Shown here piece after piece: positions 1-8,795 of a stretch of 64,000 nucleotides of DNA. Made by a program: the position numbers and the translations under genes. The stretch is from Agrococcus baldri. Its GTDB lineage: Bacteria > Actinomycetota > Actinomycetes > Actinomycetales > Microbacteriaceae. The notes beneath the pieces are model-generated. The model saw only the letters and a program-made list of their open reading frames with translations. It made no database searches and was not told the origin of the DNA. Position 1 is the first letter of the stretch; each line of letters begins with the position of its first letter. The DNA lies in NCBI GenBank assembly GCA_900114805.1, contig FOZN01000002.1, positions 1 to 64,000 of the forward strand. The letters run 5' to 3'.

Positions 1-1083
1 GTCGCACGCGAGCCGCCCGACGGTCTCGATTGGCACGAGCGCGCCCGTATGCTCGATCGTCAGGGTCCGATCCGGTGTCGGCCGGTCGTGCAGGTACGCG
101 TCGTACGCCTCGATGGTGCCGGTGAACACCAGCGTCGGCGCCTCACCGCCCGCGACCGGCGCATCGCCGGAAGCGGCATACCCACGGGCGATGCCGATCA
201 GCACGTCGGCGTGCTTCTGTGCCAGCGTGCGGTCATCGACGATCCCGACGCCGTCGGCGCTGGGCTGCCCGTTCGCATCGACCTGCCTGCCCGCCTCGCA
301 GTCCTCGCCGCACCCGTCGCTGCAGCCGTCGTGGCCGTCGGTGCGGAAGGCGACCTTCACGCGCGGTCCCGACGTGGCATCGAGCACCGACTTCAGCAGC
401 GAGCCGTCCTCGGCGGTGAAGTCGCCGCGGCAGGACCAGCCGCCATGCGCGGCCCGCCAGATGCGGAACGACCGCTCGGTGCGCTGCCGCTCGTCCGCCG
501 GCAGCACCCCGTCCGGATCGATCGCCGCCACGTAGAGGCGCGCCTGATCGGCCAGCCGCTCGGGCACCAGCGGGAAGTCGGCATCGGTGGCGGCATCGAC
601 CAGCAGGCCCTCCGCCCACGCCAGCCGCTCCAGATCCGCGCGCGGCGCCGCCGGCTCCAAGGTGCCGACGATCACCCGCGCCTGCGCGAGCGAGAGCGCA
701 CCGTCATCGAGCGCGGCCGCCACCCGCGGGTACTTGACCGCGATGTCGCCGCCGGTGAGCGACACTCCCGGGCTCGTCATCGCCGCCAGCGACAGCAGCC
801 GCTGCGCCTGGCGGCCACGGATTCCGAACGACTGCGCGATCGCCTCCTTCGCGCTCCGGCGCCCCAGCGCGCGGCACAGCTGCTGGTCGGCCGGCCCGGT
901 CGAGCGCTCCTCGAGCAGACCCGCCAGCCGCACCTGCAGCGCATCCACGATCCGAGACAGCGCCGCCGTGCCCTCCAGCAGCTCCCCTACCTCCGCAACC
1001 GGCGCCATCGCCAGCGCATCGATGCCCCCGAGCACAGCGCGCGCGGCTTCCACCGCTGCGCCCATCTCCTGCTCGGTCACCAT
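1..1083 (-). CDS. DUF222 (13E12-repeat) family protein, 3' end outside window
   Basis: The 361 codons visible run off the left edge without a stop, so the C-terminal part, where this family normally carries an HNH nuclease domain, is not seen. The visible part is a long Ala/Leu/Arg-rich helical region typical of DUF222, starting MVTEQEMGAAVEAARAVLGG. A Cys cluster (CSDGCGEDC) lies near residues 250-260. ATG 1083 has a GGAG-type ribosome site a few bases upstream; the next codon is GTG and could also be used. A LexA-type box lies about 50 bp upstream, so damage induction is likely, as is known for some mycobacterial 13E12 genes. Function is unknown; nuclease activity is inferred from the family only. 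Confidence 0.85.
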   Translation of the reverse strand, partial: MVTEQEMGAAVEAARAVLGGIDALAMAPVAEVGELLEGTAALSRIVDALQVRLAGLLEERSTGPADQQLCRALGRRSAKEAIAQSFGIRGRQAQRLLSLAAMTSPGVSLTGGDIAVKYPRVAAALDDGALSLAQARVIVGTLEPAAPRADLERLAWAEGLLVDAATDADFPLVPERLADQARLYVAAIDPDGVLPADERQRTERSFRIWRAAHGGWSCRGDFTAEDGSLLKSVLDATSGPRVKVAFRTDGHDGCSDGCGEDCEAGRQVDANGQPSADGVGIVDDRTLAQKHADVLIGIARGYAASGDAPVAGGEAPTLVFTGTIEAYDAYLHDRPTPDRTLTIEHTGALVPIETVGRLACD

Positions 1084-1131
1084 CGACTCCGTCCGTTGCG
1101 ACGAGAGTAGATGCGGCCACCCACACGACTC

Positions 1132-1147
1132 TCGAATGCCTGTTCGA
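1132..1147. promoter_or_regulatory. Putative LexA (SOS) box
   Basis: TCGAATGCCTGTTCGA matches the actinobacterial SOS box TCGAAC-N4-GTTCGA at all but one base, and the flanking C/G extends the palindrome to 18 bp. It sits about 49 bp ahead of the DUF222 start. It would overlap the -35 region of a promoter whose -10 is TACTCT on the minus strand (1109-1104), which is the right place for repression. Confidence 0.65.
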
Positions 1148-1239
1148 GCAGGCTAGACGAGGCCACCCACGCGGGCGCGGACAGGGCGGCGGGCTGTGGA
1201 CAACCAGCCCGCGCCAGACGGAACGGATGCCCGACTGGC

Positions 1240-2814
1240 TCAGCAGTCGATGTCGCCCGTCGGCGCCGTGCCCGTCAGGAAGTAGGCGTTGACCGGCCGG
1301 TCGACGCACGCGTTGCCGTTGTTGTACTGGCCGTGGCCCTCGGCGCCGACCGAGATGAGCACGCCCGACTCGAGCATCCCCGCCAGGTCGACCGCCTGCT
1401 GGTACGAGGTGGCGGGGTCGTTCAAACCGCCGATGACGATGATCGGGTCTGCCCCGGATGCAGTGATCTCGTGCGGCTGACGGGTGGCTTCGAACGGCCA
1501 GGCGGCGCACGAGCCGACGCCGACGAAGTCGGGGCCGAGCGTGGGCGCAGCGGCCATGATCTGCTCGGCGTTCGCGCGTATCTCGTCGAAGTCGGTCACG
1601 GCCGGCGAGTCGAGGCAGTTCACCGCGATCAGCGACTCGAGCGAGTTGTCGGCGAAGGTGCCGTCGGGGTTGACGCCGTAGTACTCGTCGGCGGCGGCAT
1701 ACGCCGATTCGCCGCTGCCGCTGGCGACGTCCGCGAGGATCTGCCGCAGCGTCGGCCACTGGAAGTCGCTGTACAGATTGGCGGCGATCGCGATGAACAG
1801 CGCACCCGAGCCGAGCTGTCGGCCGTCGTTGACCGCGATGGGGTTCGCATCGAGCTGGTCGATGAGCTCGCGGGTCTGGGCCAGCGCATCCGCCTTGTCG
1901 CCCTCGAAGGGGCAGTCCCTCTGCCCGAGGCAGTCGGCCACGAAGTTGCCGTAGGCGAGCTCGAAGCCGGCAGCCTGGTGCAGCGTGCCCTCGAAGTCGG
2001 CGGCGTCGGGGGCGACGGCCGCGTCGAGCACCATGCGCCCGACGTTGTCGGCGAACAGGTCGGCGTAGGTCGAGCCGATCAGCGTGCCGTACGAGACGCC
2101 CAGATAGTTGAGCTTCTCCTGGCCGAACAGCGCCCGCAGCAGATCCATGTCGCTCGCGACCTGCTCGGTGCCGACGAACTCCAGATACGGGCCGGTGTGC
2201 TCGAGGCAGGCGTCGGCGAACCACTGCGCCGACTCGAGCTGCTGCTCGAGGTCGGCATCGCTGAGCGGCTCGGGCGCCGGCCCGGGCGGCATCTCCCACA
2301 GCCAGTCGTAGAGCTCCGCCGGGTCGTCGTAGCAGCTGATCGGGGTCGAGGCACCGACACCTCGCGGGTCGAAGCCCACAAGGTCGTAGTGCTCCCGCAC
2401 GTCCGGGTGCAGCAGGTAGTCGCCGTAGTCGCGCACATACTCGATGCCGGATGCGCCGGGCCCGCCCGGGTTGTAGAGGATCGCGCCCTGCCGCTCGCCG
2501 GTGGCTGGGGCGACCGTCACGGCGAGCTCGATGGTGTCGGCGGATGGGTCGTCCCAGTTCATCGGGGCCGTGACGGTGCCGCACCACAGCGTGCCGCAGT
2601 CGCTCCAGTCGACCTGCTGGCCGTAGAACTGCTCGAGCTCCGGCGCGACCTGCTCGCCCGTGGGGCTCCACTGCGGCTCGCCGGTCGACTGGCCGGGGAT
2701 CTGCGGCTCACCCGGCAGCGGCGGCGGCAGGATGCACCCCGTCAGCGCGAGGGTCGACACGGCGATGGCGGCGAGCGCGGCGAGACCGCGACGGGTGCGA
2801 TGCATGGCCACCAC
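1240..2814 (-). CDS. Secreted alpha/beta-hydrolase lipoprotein, TAP (tripeptidyl aminopeptidase) family
   Basis: A lipoprotein signal peptide ends in a lipobox (L24-T-G-C27), so the enzyme should be anchored outside the membrane. The oxyanion motif NPGGPGASG and the nucleophile elbow GVSYGT (S241), with D466 (GGLNDPATS) and H494 (GAEGHGQYN), form a complete catalytic triad. The C-terminal block with two further Cys is the TAP-like domain of Streptomyces SlpD/SlpE-type peptidases. At 524 aa it has family length. GTG 2814 is chosen because GAAGG lies 7 nt ahead; ATG 2805 is the alternative. Probably removes short peptides from N-termini of extracellular peptides; exact specificity is unknown. 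Confidence 0.88.
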   Translation of the reverse strand: MVAMHRTRRGLAALAAIAVSTLALTGCILPPPLPGEPQIPGQSTGEPQWSPTGEQVAPELEQFYGQQVDWSDCGTLWCGTVTAPMNWDDPSADTIELAVTVAPATGERQGAILYNPGGPGASGIEYVRDYGDYLLHPDVREHYDLVGFDPRGVGASTPISCYDDPAELYDWLWEMPPGPAPEPLSDADLEQQLESAQWFADACLEHTGPYLEFVGTEQVASDMDLLRALFGQEKLNYLGVSYGTLIGSTYADLFADNVGRMVLDAAVAPDAADFEGTLHQAAGFELAYGNFVADCLGQRDCPFEGDKADALAQTRELIDQLDANPIAVNDGRQLGSGALFIAIAANLYSDFQWPTLRQILADVASGSGESAYAAADEYYGVNPDGTFADNSLESLIAVNCLDSPAVTDFDEIRANAEQIMAAAPTLGPDFVGVGSCAAWPFEATRQPHEITASGADPIIVIGGLNDPATSYQQAVDLAGMLESGVLISVGAEGHGQYNNGNACVDRPVNAYFLTGTAPTGDIDC

Positions 2815-2845
2815 GCTATTGCCTTCGGCTATGACGATCGTCGGG

Positions 2846-3994
2846 TCAGCGGCGCTGCGCGGCGCGGGCCGCCTGCACGAGCATCGCCTCGAGCGCGAGC
2901 AGCGGCGGCACGTTCGCCTCGATGCGCTCGCGGGCCAGGCGGATGGCGTCGAGCACGTCGATCACGGCCGCGCGGGCGAGGTAGTCGGCCGCGGCCTGCA
3001 CGGTCGGCTGCATCGCCTGGTTGACGAGCTCGCGGCCCACGCCCAGCTGCGTCATGAGGATGTCGCGGTAGAGCGAGAGCAGGTCGACCAGGATGCGGTC
3101 GACGCCGTCGCGCATGCCGCGCTTGGCGCGCTGCTTCTGCGCCTCCTCGAGCTCCTTCAGCTGCCTGCGCAGCTGCGGGGGCACCGTGCCGCCGGGCTCG
3201 ATGCCCAGCTGCCGCAGCGCCTGGGCGCGCTCGAGCTCGTCGCGCTCGACGGAGAGCGCGTCGGCGTCGGCGGTCGCGATCTCGACATAGCGGGCGGCCG
3301 CCAGCACCGCCGACGCGGAGGTCGATACGCGCATGGCGATGTCGAGCGTCTCAGCACGGCGTGCCCGCGCCTCCGGGCTCTGCGCCAGCCGGCGCGCCAT
3401 CCCGATGTGACTCTGCGCCTCGCGCGCGGCGCGCTCGGCGACGTCCCGCTCCACCCCGTCGCGCTCCACCAGCAGTCGCGCCACCTCGGCGGGGTCGGGC
3501 ACCTGCAGCGTGAGCGTGCGCACCCGCGAGCGGATGGTCGGCAGCAGGTCGGCCTCGCTCGGCGCGCAGAGGATCCAGACTGTCTCGGGCGGCGGCTCCT
3601 CGAGCGCCTTCAGGAGCGCGTTCGAGGTGCGCTCGGCCATCCGGTCGGCGTCCTCCACGACCACCACGCGGTGGCGCGAGCTCGACGGCGCCAGCGATGC
3701 CCGCTGCACGACCGCGCGGGCCTGCGCGATGGTGATGAGCACGCCCTCGGTCGAGAGCGTGACGAGATCGGGGTGCGTGCGCGCGGTGACGAGCGTCTCG
3801 ACCTCGGGGTCGATGCCGCTGGGCGGCGAGAGCAGGGCGGCCGCGAACGCGTAGGCGAGGTTCGAGCGGCCCGAGCCCGGCGGGCCGGTCAGCAGCCAGG
3901 CGTGGGTCATCGCGCCGGGTGCGTCGCCGGCAGCCCGCTGCAGCTGCGCGACGGCATCCGCCTGGCCGACGATCTCGCTCCAGCCGCCCGTCAT
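2846..3994 (-). CDS. holB: DNA polymerase III subunit delta'
   Basis: Clamp-loader subunit of 382 aa, working with DnaX to load the beta clamp. The N-terminal AAA+ fold is clear (WSEIVGQADAVAQLQRA; THAWLLTGPPGSGRSNLA). The Walker A Lys is Arg (GPPGSGRS, residues 37-44), as expected for a delta' that does not turn over ATP. VVVVEDADRMAERTSNALLK and LEEPP follow. ATG 3994 has GGGGGAG 6 nt upstream; longer starts in this frame would run into tmk. It follows tmk by 38 nt in the topA-tmk-holB run. Confidence 0.95.
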   Translation of the reverse strand: MTGGWSEIVGQADAVAQLQRAAGDAPGAMTHAWLLTGPPGSGRSNLAYAFAAALLSPPSGIDPEVETLVTARTHPDLVTLSTEGVLITIAQARAVVQRASLAPSSSRHRVVVVEDADRMAERTSNALLKALEEPPPETVWILCAPSEADLLPTIRSRVRTLTLQVPDPAEVARLLVERDGVERDVAERAAREAQSHIGMARRLAQSPEARARRAETLDIAMRVSTSASAVLAAARYVEIATADADALSVERDELERAQALRQLGIEPGGTVPPQLRRQLKELEEAQKQRAKRGMRDGVDRILVDLLSLYRDILMTQLGVGRELVNQAMQPTVQAAADYLARAAVIDVLDAIRLARERIEANVPPLLALEAMLVQAARAAQRR

Positions 3995-4032
3995 GCGCGC
4001 TCCCCCACCGTCAGCCGTCTCCTGCAGCGCGC

Positions 4033-4665
4033 TCAGCGCTGCGCGTCGAGCATCGCACGGACATGCGACACGACGCTCTCGTGGACGGTCTCCGGTGCAG
4101 CGGATGCGTCGACGAGGGCGAAGCGGTTCGGCTCGGCCTCGGCGAGCCCCAGGTAGGCGGCTCGCACGCGCGCTGCGAAGTCGAGGCCCGTGTCCTCCAG
4201 GCGGTCGTACGGCGCGTGCTCGCGACCGGCCATGCGCTCGCGGCCGACCGCCGGGTCGATGTCGAGCAGGATGGTCAGGTGCGGCAGCAGCCCGTCCGTC
4301 GCCCACAGCGACAGGTCGCGGATCTGCCCACCGTCGAGCTCGCGGCCCGCGCCCTGGTAGGCGACCGAGGAGTCGAGGTAGCGATCCTGCAGCACCACGT
4401 CGCCGCGCTCGATCGCGGGGCGCACGAGCGTCGCCACGTGGTGCGCGCGGTCGGCGGCGAACAGCAGTGCTTCAGCGCGCGGCGCCACATGTCCCTCCGT
4501 GTGCTGCACCAGCCGGCGGATCTCGACGCCGAGCTCGGTGCCGCCGGGCTCGCGAGTGCGCACGACCGTGCGGCCGTGCTCCTCGAGCCACGCCTGCAGC
4601 AGTGCGGCCTGCGTCGACTTGCCCGAGCCGTCGCCGCCCTCGAGCGTGATGAAGGCGCCCGTCAT
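4033..4665 (-). CDS. tmk: Thymidylate kinase
   Basis: Phosphorylates dTMP to dTDP. The 210-aa protein starts MTGAFITLEGGDGSGKST, with the P-loop at residues 10-17, followed by the dTMP-binding TREPGGT and the DR motif in LQDRYLDSSVAYQG. ATG 4665 is chosen because it begins directly at the conserved core; upstream in-frame codons encode a His/Arg-rich stretch with no family similarity. It lies between topA and holB on the same strand, the usual actinobacterial arrangement. Confidence 0.95.
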   Translation of the reverse strand: MTGAFITLEGGDGSGKSTQAALLQAWLEEHGRTVVRTREPGGTELGVEIRRLVQHTEGHVAPRAEALLFAADRAHHVATLVRPAIERGDVVLQDRYLDSSVAYQGAGRELDGGQIRDLSLWATDGLLPHLTILLDIDPAVGRERMAGREHAPYDRLEDTGLDFAARVRAAYLGLAEAEPNRFALVDASAAPETVHESVVSHVRAMLDAQR

Positions 4666-4709
4666 GCGTCGGTGCCCGCTCGGTCGGTGGTCACTCAATC
4701 GGTGCTCGC

Positions 4710-7427
4710 TCACTCGGCCGGCGGAGTCTTCTTCGCGGCCGGCTTCTTCGCGGCCGGCTTCTTGGCCGCCGGCTTCTTGGCCGCGGGCTTCTTCGCGGCC
4801 GCCTTGCGCGCGGGCTTCTTCGCCGGGCCCTTGTCGCGCTTGATCTGCAGCAGCTCGACCGCGCGCTCGAACGTGACGGCCTCGACGTCCTCGCCGCGCG
4901 GAATGGTCGCGTTCGTCTCGCCGTCGGTGACGTAGGGGCCGAAGCGGCCGTCGCGCAGCTTGATGGGCTTGCCGCTGACCGGGTCGGCGTCGAACTCCTT
5001 GAGCGCCGATGCCGCCTTGCGGGCACCGTACTTGGGCTGCGCGAACTTCTCGAGCGCGCCCTCGAGCGTGATCGTGAAGATCTGCTCCTCGTCGTCGAGC
5101 GAACGGGTGTCGGTGCCCTTCGAGAGGAACGGCCCGTAGCGGCCGGGTCGGGCGGTGATCTCGGTGCCCGACTCCGGGTCGACGCCCACCACGCGGGGCA
5201 GCCCGAGCAGCTTCAGCGCCGTCGGCAGGTCGACCGACTCGGGCTCCATGGTCTTGAACAGGGATGCGCGGCGCGGCTTGGGGGCGGCTTTGCCCTTCTT
5301 CGGGGGCACGGGCTTGCCGTCATCGTCGAGCTCGACCGGCAGCACCTCTTCGATGTAGGGGCCGAAGCGGCCGTTCTTCACGGCCACGTCGAGCCCGGTC
5401 TCGGGGTGCTGGCCCAGCACGCGATCCTGCACCGGCTCGGCGGCGAAGAGCTCCTGCGCCTTCTCGGGCGTGAGCTGGTCGGGCGTCAGCTCCTCGGGGA
5501 TGTTGGCGCGCTTGACCTCGCCGGCAGCATCCTGGCCCTCGAGGTACGGACCGTACTGGCCGACGCGCAGGGTGACCCCCTCGGCGACCGGGATCGAGTT
5601 GACCGCGCGGGCGTCGATGTCGCCCAGGTTGGCGACCGTCGACTGCAGGCCCGGGTGCTGCTCGCTGCCGAAGTAGAAGCGCTGCAGCCACTCCTTGCGG
5701 TCGAGTTCGCCATCGGCGATGCGGTCGAGATCGGTGAGCATCGCGGCGGTGAAGTCGTAGTCGACGTAGTCGCCCAGGTTCTCCTCGAGCAGCTTGATGG
5801 TCGAGAACGCGATCCAGTTCGGCACCAGCGCGCCGCCGCGCTGCGTGACGAAGCCGCGCCGCACGATGGTGTCGATGATCGACGCGTAGGTCGAGGGGCG
5901 GCCGATCTCGAGCTCCTCGAGCGCCTTCACGAGGCTCGCCTCGGTGTAGCGCGGCGGGGGCGTGGTGGCGTGCTCCTTGCGCTCCAGCTCGGCGAGGTCG
6001 ACGACGCCGCCCTCCTTGACGTCCGGCAGCCTCGACTCGCCCGAGGACGCATCCGCTGTCTCGTCCGCGTAGCGGGCCTGGTCCTTCGACTCCTCGTAGG
6101 CCTGCAGGAAGCCCGGCTCGGTGATGACGGTGCCGGATGCGGTGAACTCGGCGACGCCACGGCTGGTCGTTCCCGAGGCGATGGTGATGGTCGCGGTCTG
6201 ACCGGTCGCGTCGATCATCTGACTCGCGACCGTGCGCTTCCAGATCAGCTCGTAGAGGCGCTGCTCGTTCGGGGTGAGCGACGAGCGCACCTCGCTCGGG
6301 GTGCGGAAGCTCTCGCCCGAGGGGCGGATCGCCTCGTGCGCCTCCTGCGCCGACTTCGACTTGCCGGAGTAGTGCCGCGCGGCCTGCGGGATCGAGCCGG
6401 CGCCGTAGAGGGCCGCAGCCTGCGCGCGTGCGGCGCTGATGGCCTGCTTCGAGAGCGCGGGCGAATCGGTGCGCATATAGGTGATGTAGCCCTGCTCATA
6501 GAGCGACTGGGCGACCGACATCGTCTGCTTCGCCGACAGCTTCAGCTTGCGGCCGGCCTCCTGCTGCAGCGTCGAGGTGGTGAACGGTGCCGAGGGGCGG
6601 CGGCGGTAGGGCTTCGACTCGACGCTGGAGACCTTGAAGGCGCTCTGCTCGAGTTCGCTGGCGAGCGACTCCGCTGCCGCGGCGTCGAGCACGGTGCGCA
6701 CACCCTTGATCTGGCCGCGGTCGTCGAAGTCGCTGCCGGTGGCGACCCGCGCGCCGTCGAGCCGCACGAGGCGCGCGCCGAAGCGGCTGCTGTCGGCCTC
6801 GAACTGCCCGGTGAGGCTCCAGTAGCCGGCGGCGACGAACGCCATGCGCTCGCGCTCGCGGTCGACGATCAGGCGCGCGGTGGGCGACTGCACGCGGCCC
6901 GCGCTGAGACCCTGTCGCACCTTGCGCCACAGCACGGGGCTCACCTCGTAGCCGTAGAGGCGGTCGAGGATGCGGCGGGTCTCCTGCGCGTCGACGAGCG
7001 GCATGTTCAGCTCGCGCATCTCGTCCTTGGCCTGCTGGATGGCGTCCTCGGTGATCTCGTGGAACACCATCCGCTTCACGGGCACCTTGGGCTTGAGCAC
7101 CTCGAGCAGGTGCCAGGCGATGGCTTCTCCCTCGCGGTCCTCATCAGTGGCGAGGATGAGCTCGTCGGCATCCTTGAGCGCCTTCTTCAGCTCGCTCACG
7201 GTCTTCTTCTTCTCGTCGCTCACGACGTAGTAGGGGGCGAAGCCGTTGTCGACGTCGACGGCGAACTTGCCGTACGAGCCCTTCTTCAGCTCGGCCGGCA
7301 GGTCGCGCGGGCTCACGAGGTCGCGGATGTGCCCGACCGACGCCAGCACCTGGTAGCCATCGCCCAGGTACCGCTCGATCGTCTTCCCCTTCGCCGGGGA
7401 CTCCACGATGACGAGCTTCTTGCCCAT
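4710..7427 (-). CDS. topA: DNA topoisomerase I (type IA)
   Basis: Relaxes negative supercoils. The 905-aa protein begins MGKKLVIVESPAKGKTIERYLG (TOPRIM), with acidic DEDREGEAIAWHL and active-site Y317 in YITYMRTDS. The C-terminal half carries four G(R/Q)(Y/F)GPY-type Topo_C repeats in place of zinc fingers. It ends in a Lys/Ala-rich tail with repeated AAKKP units, typical of actinobacterial TopA and probably used for DNA contact. ATG 7427 is preceded by in-frame GTG codons (GTGAGCGTGAGCATG), and an upstream GTG start cannot be excluded. The preceding TadE-like gene ends only 8 nt before this ATG, so read-through from the tad operon is possible. Confidence 0.96.
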   Translation of the reverse strand: MGKKLVIVESPAKGKTIERYLGDGYQVLASVGHIRDLVSPRDLPAELKKGSYGKFAVDVDNGFAPYYVVSDEKKKTVSELKKALKDADELILATDEDREGEAIAWHLLEVLKPKVPVKRMVFHEITEDAIQQAKDEMRELNMPLVDAQETRRILDRLYGYEVSPVLWRKVRQGLSAGRVQSPTARLIVDRERERMAFVAAGYWSLTGQFEADSSRFGARLVRLDGARVATGSDFDDRGQIKGVRTVLDAAAAESLASELEQSAFKVSSVESKPYRRRPSAPFTTSTLQQEAGRKLKLSAKQTMSVAQSLYEQGYITYMRTDSPALSKQAISAARAQAAALYGAGSIPQAARHYSGKSKSAQEAHEAIRPSGESFRTPSEVRSSLTPNEQRLYELIWKRTVASQMIDATGQTATITIASGTTSRGVAEFTASGTVITEPGFLQAYEESKDQARYADETADASSGESRLPDVKEGGVVDLAELERKEHATTPPPRYTEASLVKALEELEIGRPSTYASIIDTIVRRGFVTQRGGALVPNWIAFSTIKLLEENLGDYVDYDFTAAMLTDLDRIADGELDRKEWLQRFYFGSEQHPGLQSTVANLGDIDARAVNSIPVAEGVTLRVGQYGPYLEGQDAAGEVKRANIPEELTPDQLTPEKAQELFAAEPVQDRVLGQHPETGLDVAVKNGRFGPYIEEVLPVELDDDGKPVPPKKGKAAPKPRRASLFKTMEPESVDLPTALKLLGLPRVVGVDPESGTEITARPGRYGPFLSKGTDTRSLDDEEQIFTITLEGALEKFAQPKYGARKAASALKEFDADPVSGKPIKLRDGRFGPYVTDGETNATIPRGEDVEAVTFERAVELLQIKRDKGPAKKPARKAAAKKPAAKKPAAKKPAAKKPAAKKTPPAE

Positions 7428-7435
7428 GCTCACGC

Positions 7436-7957
7436 TCACTGCTCTATAGATAAGGGGTGTCGGCCCGACCGGGCCACGATTCGACACTGTACACACGGTG
7501 TCATTGCGCGCTCACAGCCGCATGCGCCGCGTTCGCTGGCGGCGGAGGGCCGCATCTGGGTGCTGCGCCACGGTGGCGGCCCTGCGCGAGCGGTGACGGA
7601 TGCGGTGAGGGGCCCGACCGGCACGGTGGCCGTCACGCGCGCCTCCAGCCCGTCGATCTGGCAGTCTGCGAGCCCCGCACCGCTCGCCGTGGCGACCGTC
7701 TGCGCGAGCCCGCAGGGGCTGCCGTCGGCGTAGCCGGCGAGCGCGTCGGCCGCGGCGAGCACGGCGGCATCGGCGGCCGCCGCCGCCCGCGCCTGCGCGA
7801 TCGCCGCGGTCCCTGCGCCCACGACGAGCATCGCCAGCAGCAGCGCGACCGTCGCCACCGCGAGCGCCAGCGACGCCCCCGCCCCGCGCTCGCTCGCCAC
7901 TCGGTCAAGGGACGTCGAGTGGGCTCGCAGGGCCGCATCGAGGCGACGCGATCTCAC
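7436..7957 (-). CDS. TadE-like protein, Rv3654c type
   Basis: A 173-aa protein whose first 125 residues look like the short actinobacterial TadE-like proteins found at the end of tad loci: ERGAGASLALAVATVALLLAMLVVGAG membrane segment, Ala-rich helix, paired Cys (SPCGLAQ, LADCQID) and a terminal GPLTASVTARAG strand. After that the frame stays open for about 45 further codons with no family character and stops 8 nt ahead of topA. That tail may be a real extension or simply a lost stop in GC-rich DNA. The start overlaps the previous gene by 4 nt. Probably an exported pseudopilin-like component. Confidence 0.75.
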   Translation of the reverse strand: MRSRRLDAALRAHSTSLDRVASERGAGASLALAVATVALLLAMLVVGAGTAAIAQARAAAAADAAVLAAADALAGYADGSPCGLAQTVATASGAGLADCQIDGLEARVTATVPVGPLTASVTARAGPPPWRSTQMRPSAASERGACGCERAMTPCVQCRIVARSGRHPLSIEQ

Positions 7958-8313
7958 CTTCCGCCCCCGTGCGCACAGCTCCGCGCCGTCAGCGTCAGCG
8001 CCCCGCCGAGCGCCTCGCGCGTGAGGATCGCGCAGACCAGTTCCCCCTGCTGCTCGATGCGCAGTGCGGCCCCATCGGCGTACAGCGCCGGGTCGTCATC
8101 GCGCCCGGCTGCCCGCGCCGCGGCGCCGGCCGACTGCTCGAGGCTCACCTGCGCAGCCGTCGCGGCGACCGCTCCGATCGCGATCGCGATCGCCAGCACC
8201 GCCGCGGGCAACGCTGCAGCGAGCTCGGCGGTCACTGCCCCGAGCTCGCCGCGCAGGAGCCCGAAGCGGCCGCGCTCGGCGCTCGCTCGGGTCTCCCGCA
8301 CGGCCCGGCGCAT
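7954..8313 (-). CDS. TadE-family minor pilin-like protein
   Basis: 119 aa. A short basic N-terminus is followed by the glycine/glutamate-containing GELGAVTAELAAALPAAVLAIAIAIGAV segment, the class of TadE-like hydrophobic helix cut by prepilin peptidases at G|E, then a small Cys-containing C-terminal domain (ELVCAIL, ARSCAHG). It begins directly after the stop of the Flp-like pilin gene and overlaps the next TadE-like gene by 4 nt. By family, a minor pilin or assembly component of the Tad pilus. Confidence 0.78.
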   Translation of the reverse strand: MRRAVRETRASAERGRFGLLRGELGAVTAELAAALPAAVLAIAIAIGAVAATAAQVSLEQSAGAAARAAGRDDDPALYADGAALRIEQQGELVCAILTREALGGALTLTARSCAHGGGR

Positions 8314-8487
8314 CTACTGCACCGTCAGCGCGCGCTGCACCATGTCGGTGAGCATCCCGCGCACCTCATCCGAGCGCAGGATCACCACCAGCAGCCCGGC
8401 GAAGCCGACAGCCGCCATCGTCGCGATGACGTACTCGGCGGTCGCGGCGCCGTCCTCTTCCTGCACCAGTCTCTCGAGCATCCTCAT
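8314..8487 (-). CDS. DUF4244 / Flp-type pilin, small
   Basis: 57 aa, beginning MRMLERLVQEEDGAATAEYV and continuing as one hydrophobic helix (VIATMAAVGFAGLLVVIL). The E-D-G-A-A-T-A-E-Y block is the classic Flp pilin signature, with the conserved Glu five residues into the mature helix. AGGAGG lies 7 nt ahead of ATG 8487, a strong ribosome site consistent with an abundant structural subunit. Immediately followed by the two TadE-like genes. Likely the major pilin of the locus. Confidence 0.85.
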   Translation of the reverse strand: MRMLERLVQEEDGAATAEYVIATMAAVGFAGLLVVILRSDEVRGMLTDMVQRALTVQ

Positions 8488-8621
8488 GCTCGCCTCCTCT
8501 CATTCGGGGAGGCCAGAGTGCGCCAGCACACCAGGTGCGCGCGCCGCGCTGGCGGCTGCCTGTGGATGGATCGGCTACGGAGCGCTGTGCGCAAGGAACG
8601 GCGCGACGGCGCTCGAGCGCC

Positions 8622-8744
8622 TCAGCGCTCGCGGTCGTCCGGCTCGAAGGGGTCGTCGGTCGCGATCATGGGGTGCGGAGCACCCGTGCCGGCGGCGAAG
8701 AGCGCGGCAACCCAGTTGACGATGGCGTCCCAGAGGTTCCGCAT
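8622..8744 (-). CDS. Possible small protein between pilin and tad genes
   Basis: A 40-codon frame from ATG 8744, MRNLWDAIVNWVAALFAAGT... ending acidic (DDPFEPDDRER). The amphipathic or membrane-like N-terminus with an acidic tail is protein-like, and it fills a gap in the tad gene run. There is no convincing ribosome site (only a distant AGG), so it may not be translated. I do not recognise it. Confidence 0.35.
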   Translation of the reverse strand: MRNLWDAIVNWVAALFAAGTGAPHPMIATDDPFEPDDRER

Positions 8745-8795
8745 GCCGCGAGCCTAGAGATGGAGCCTGAGGATGCCCCGCCCGGCGGTCGGAGA

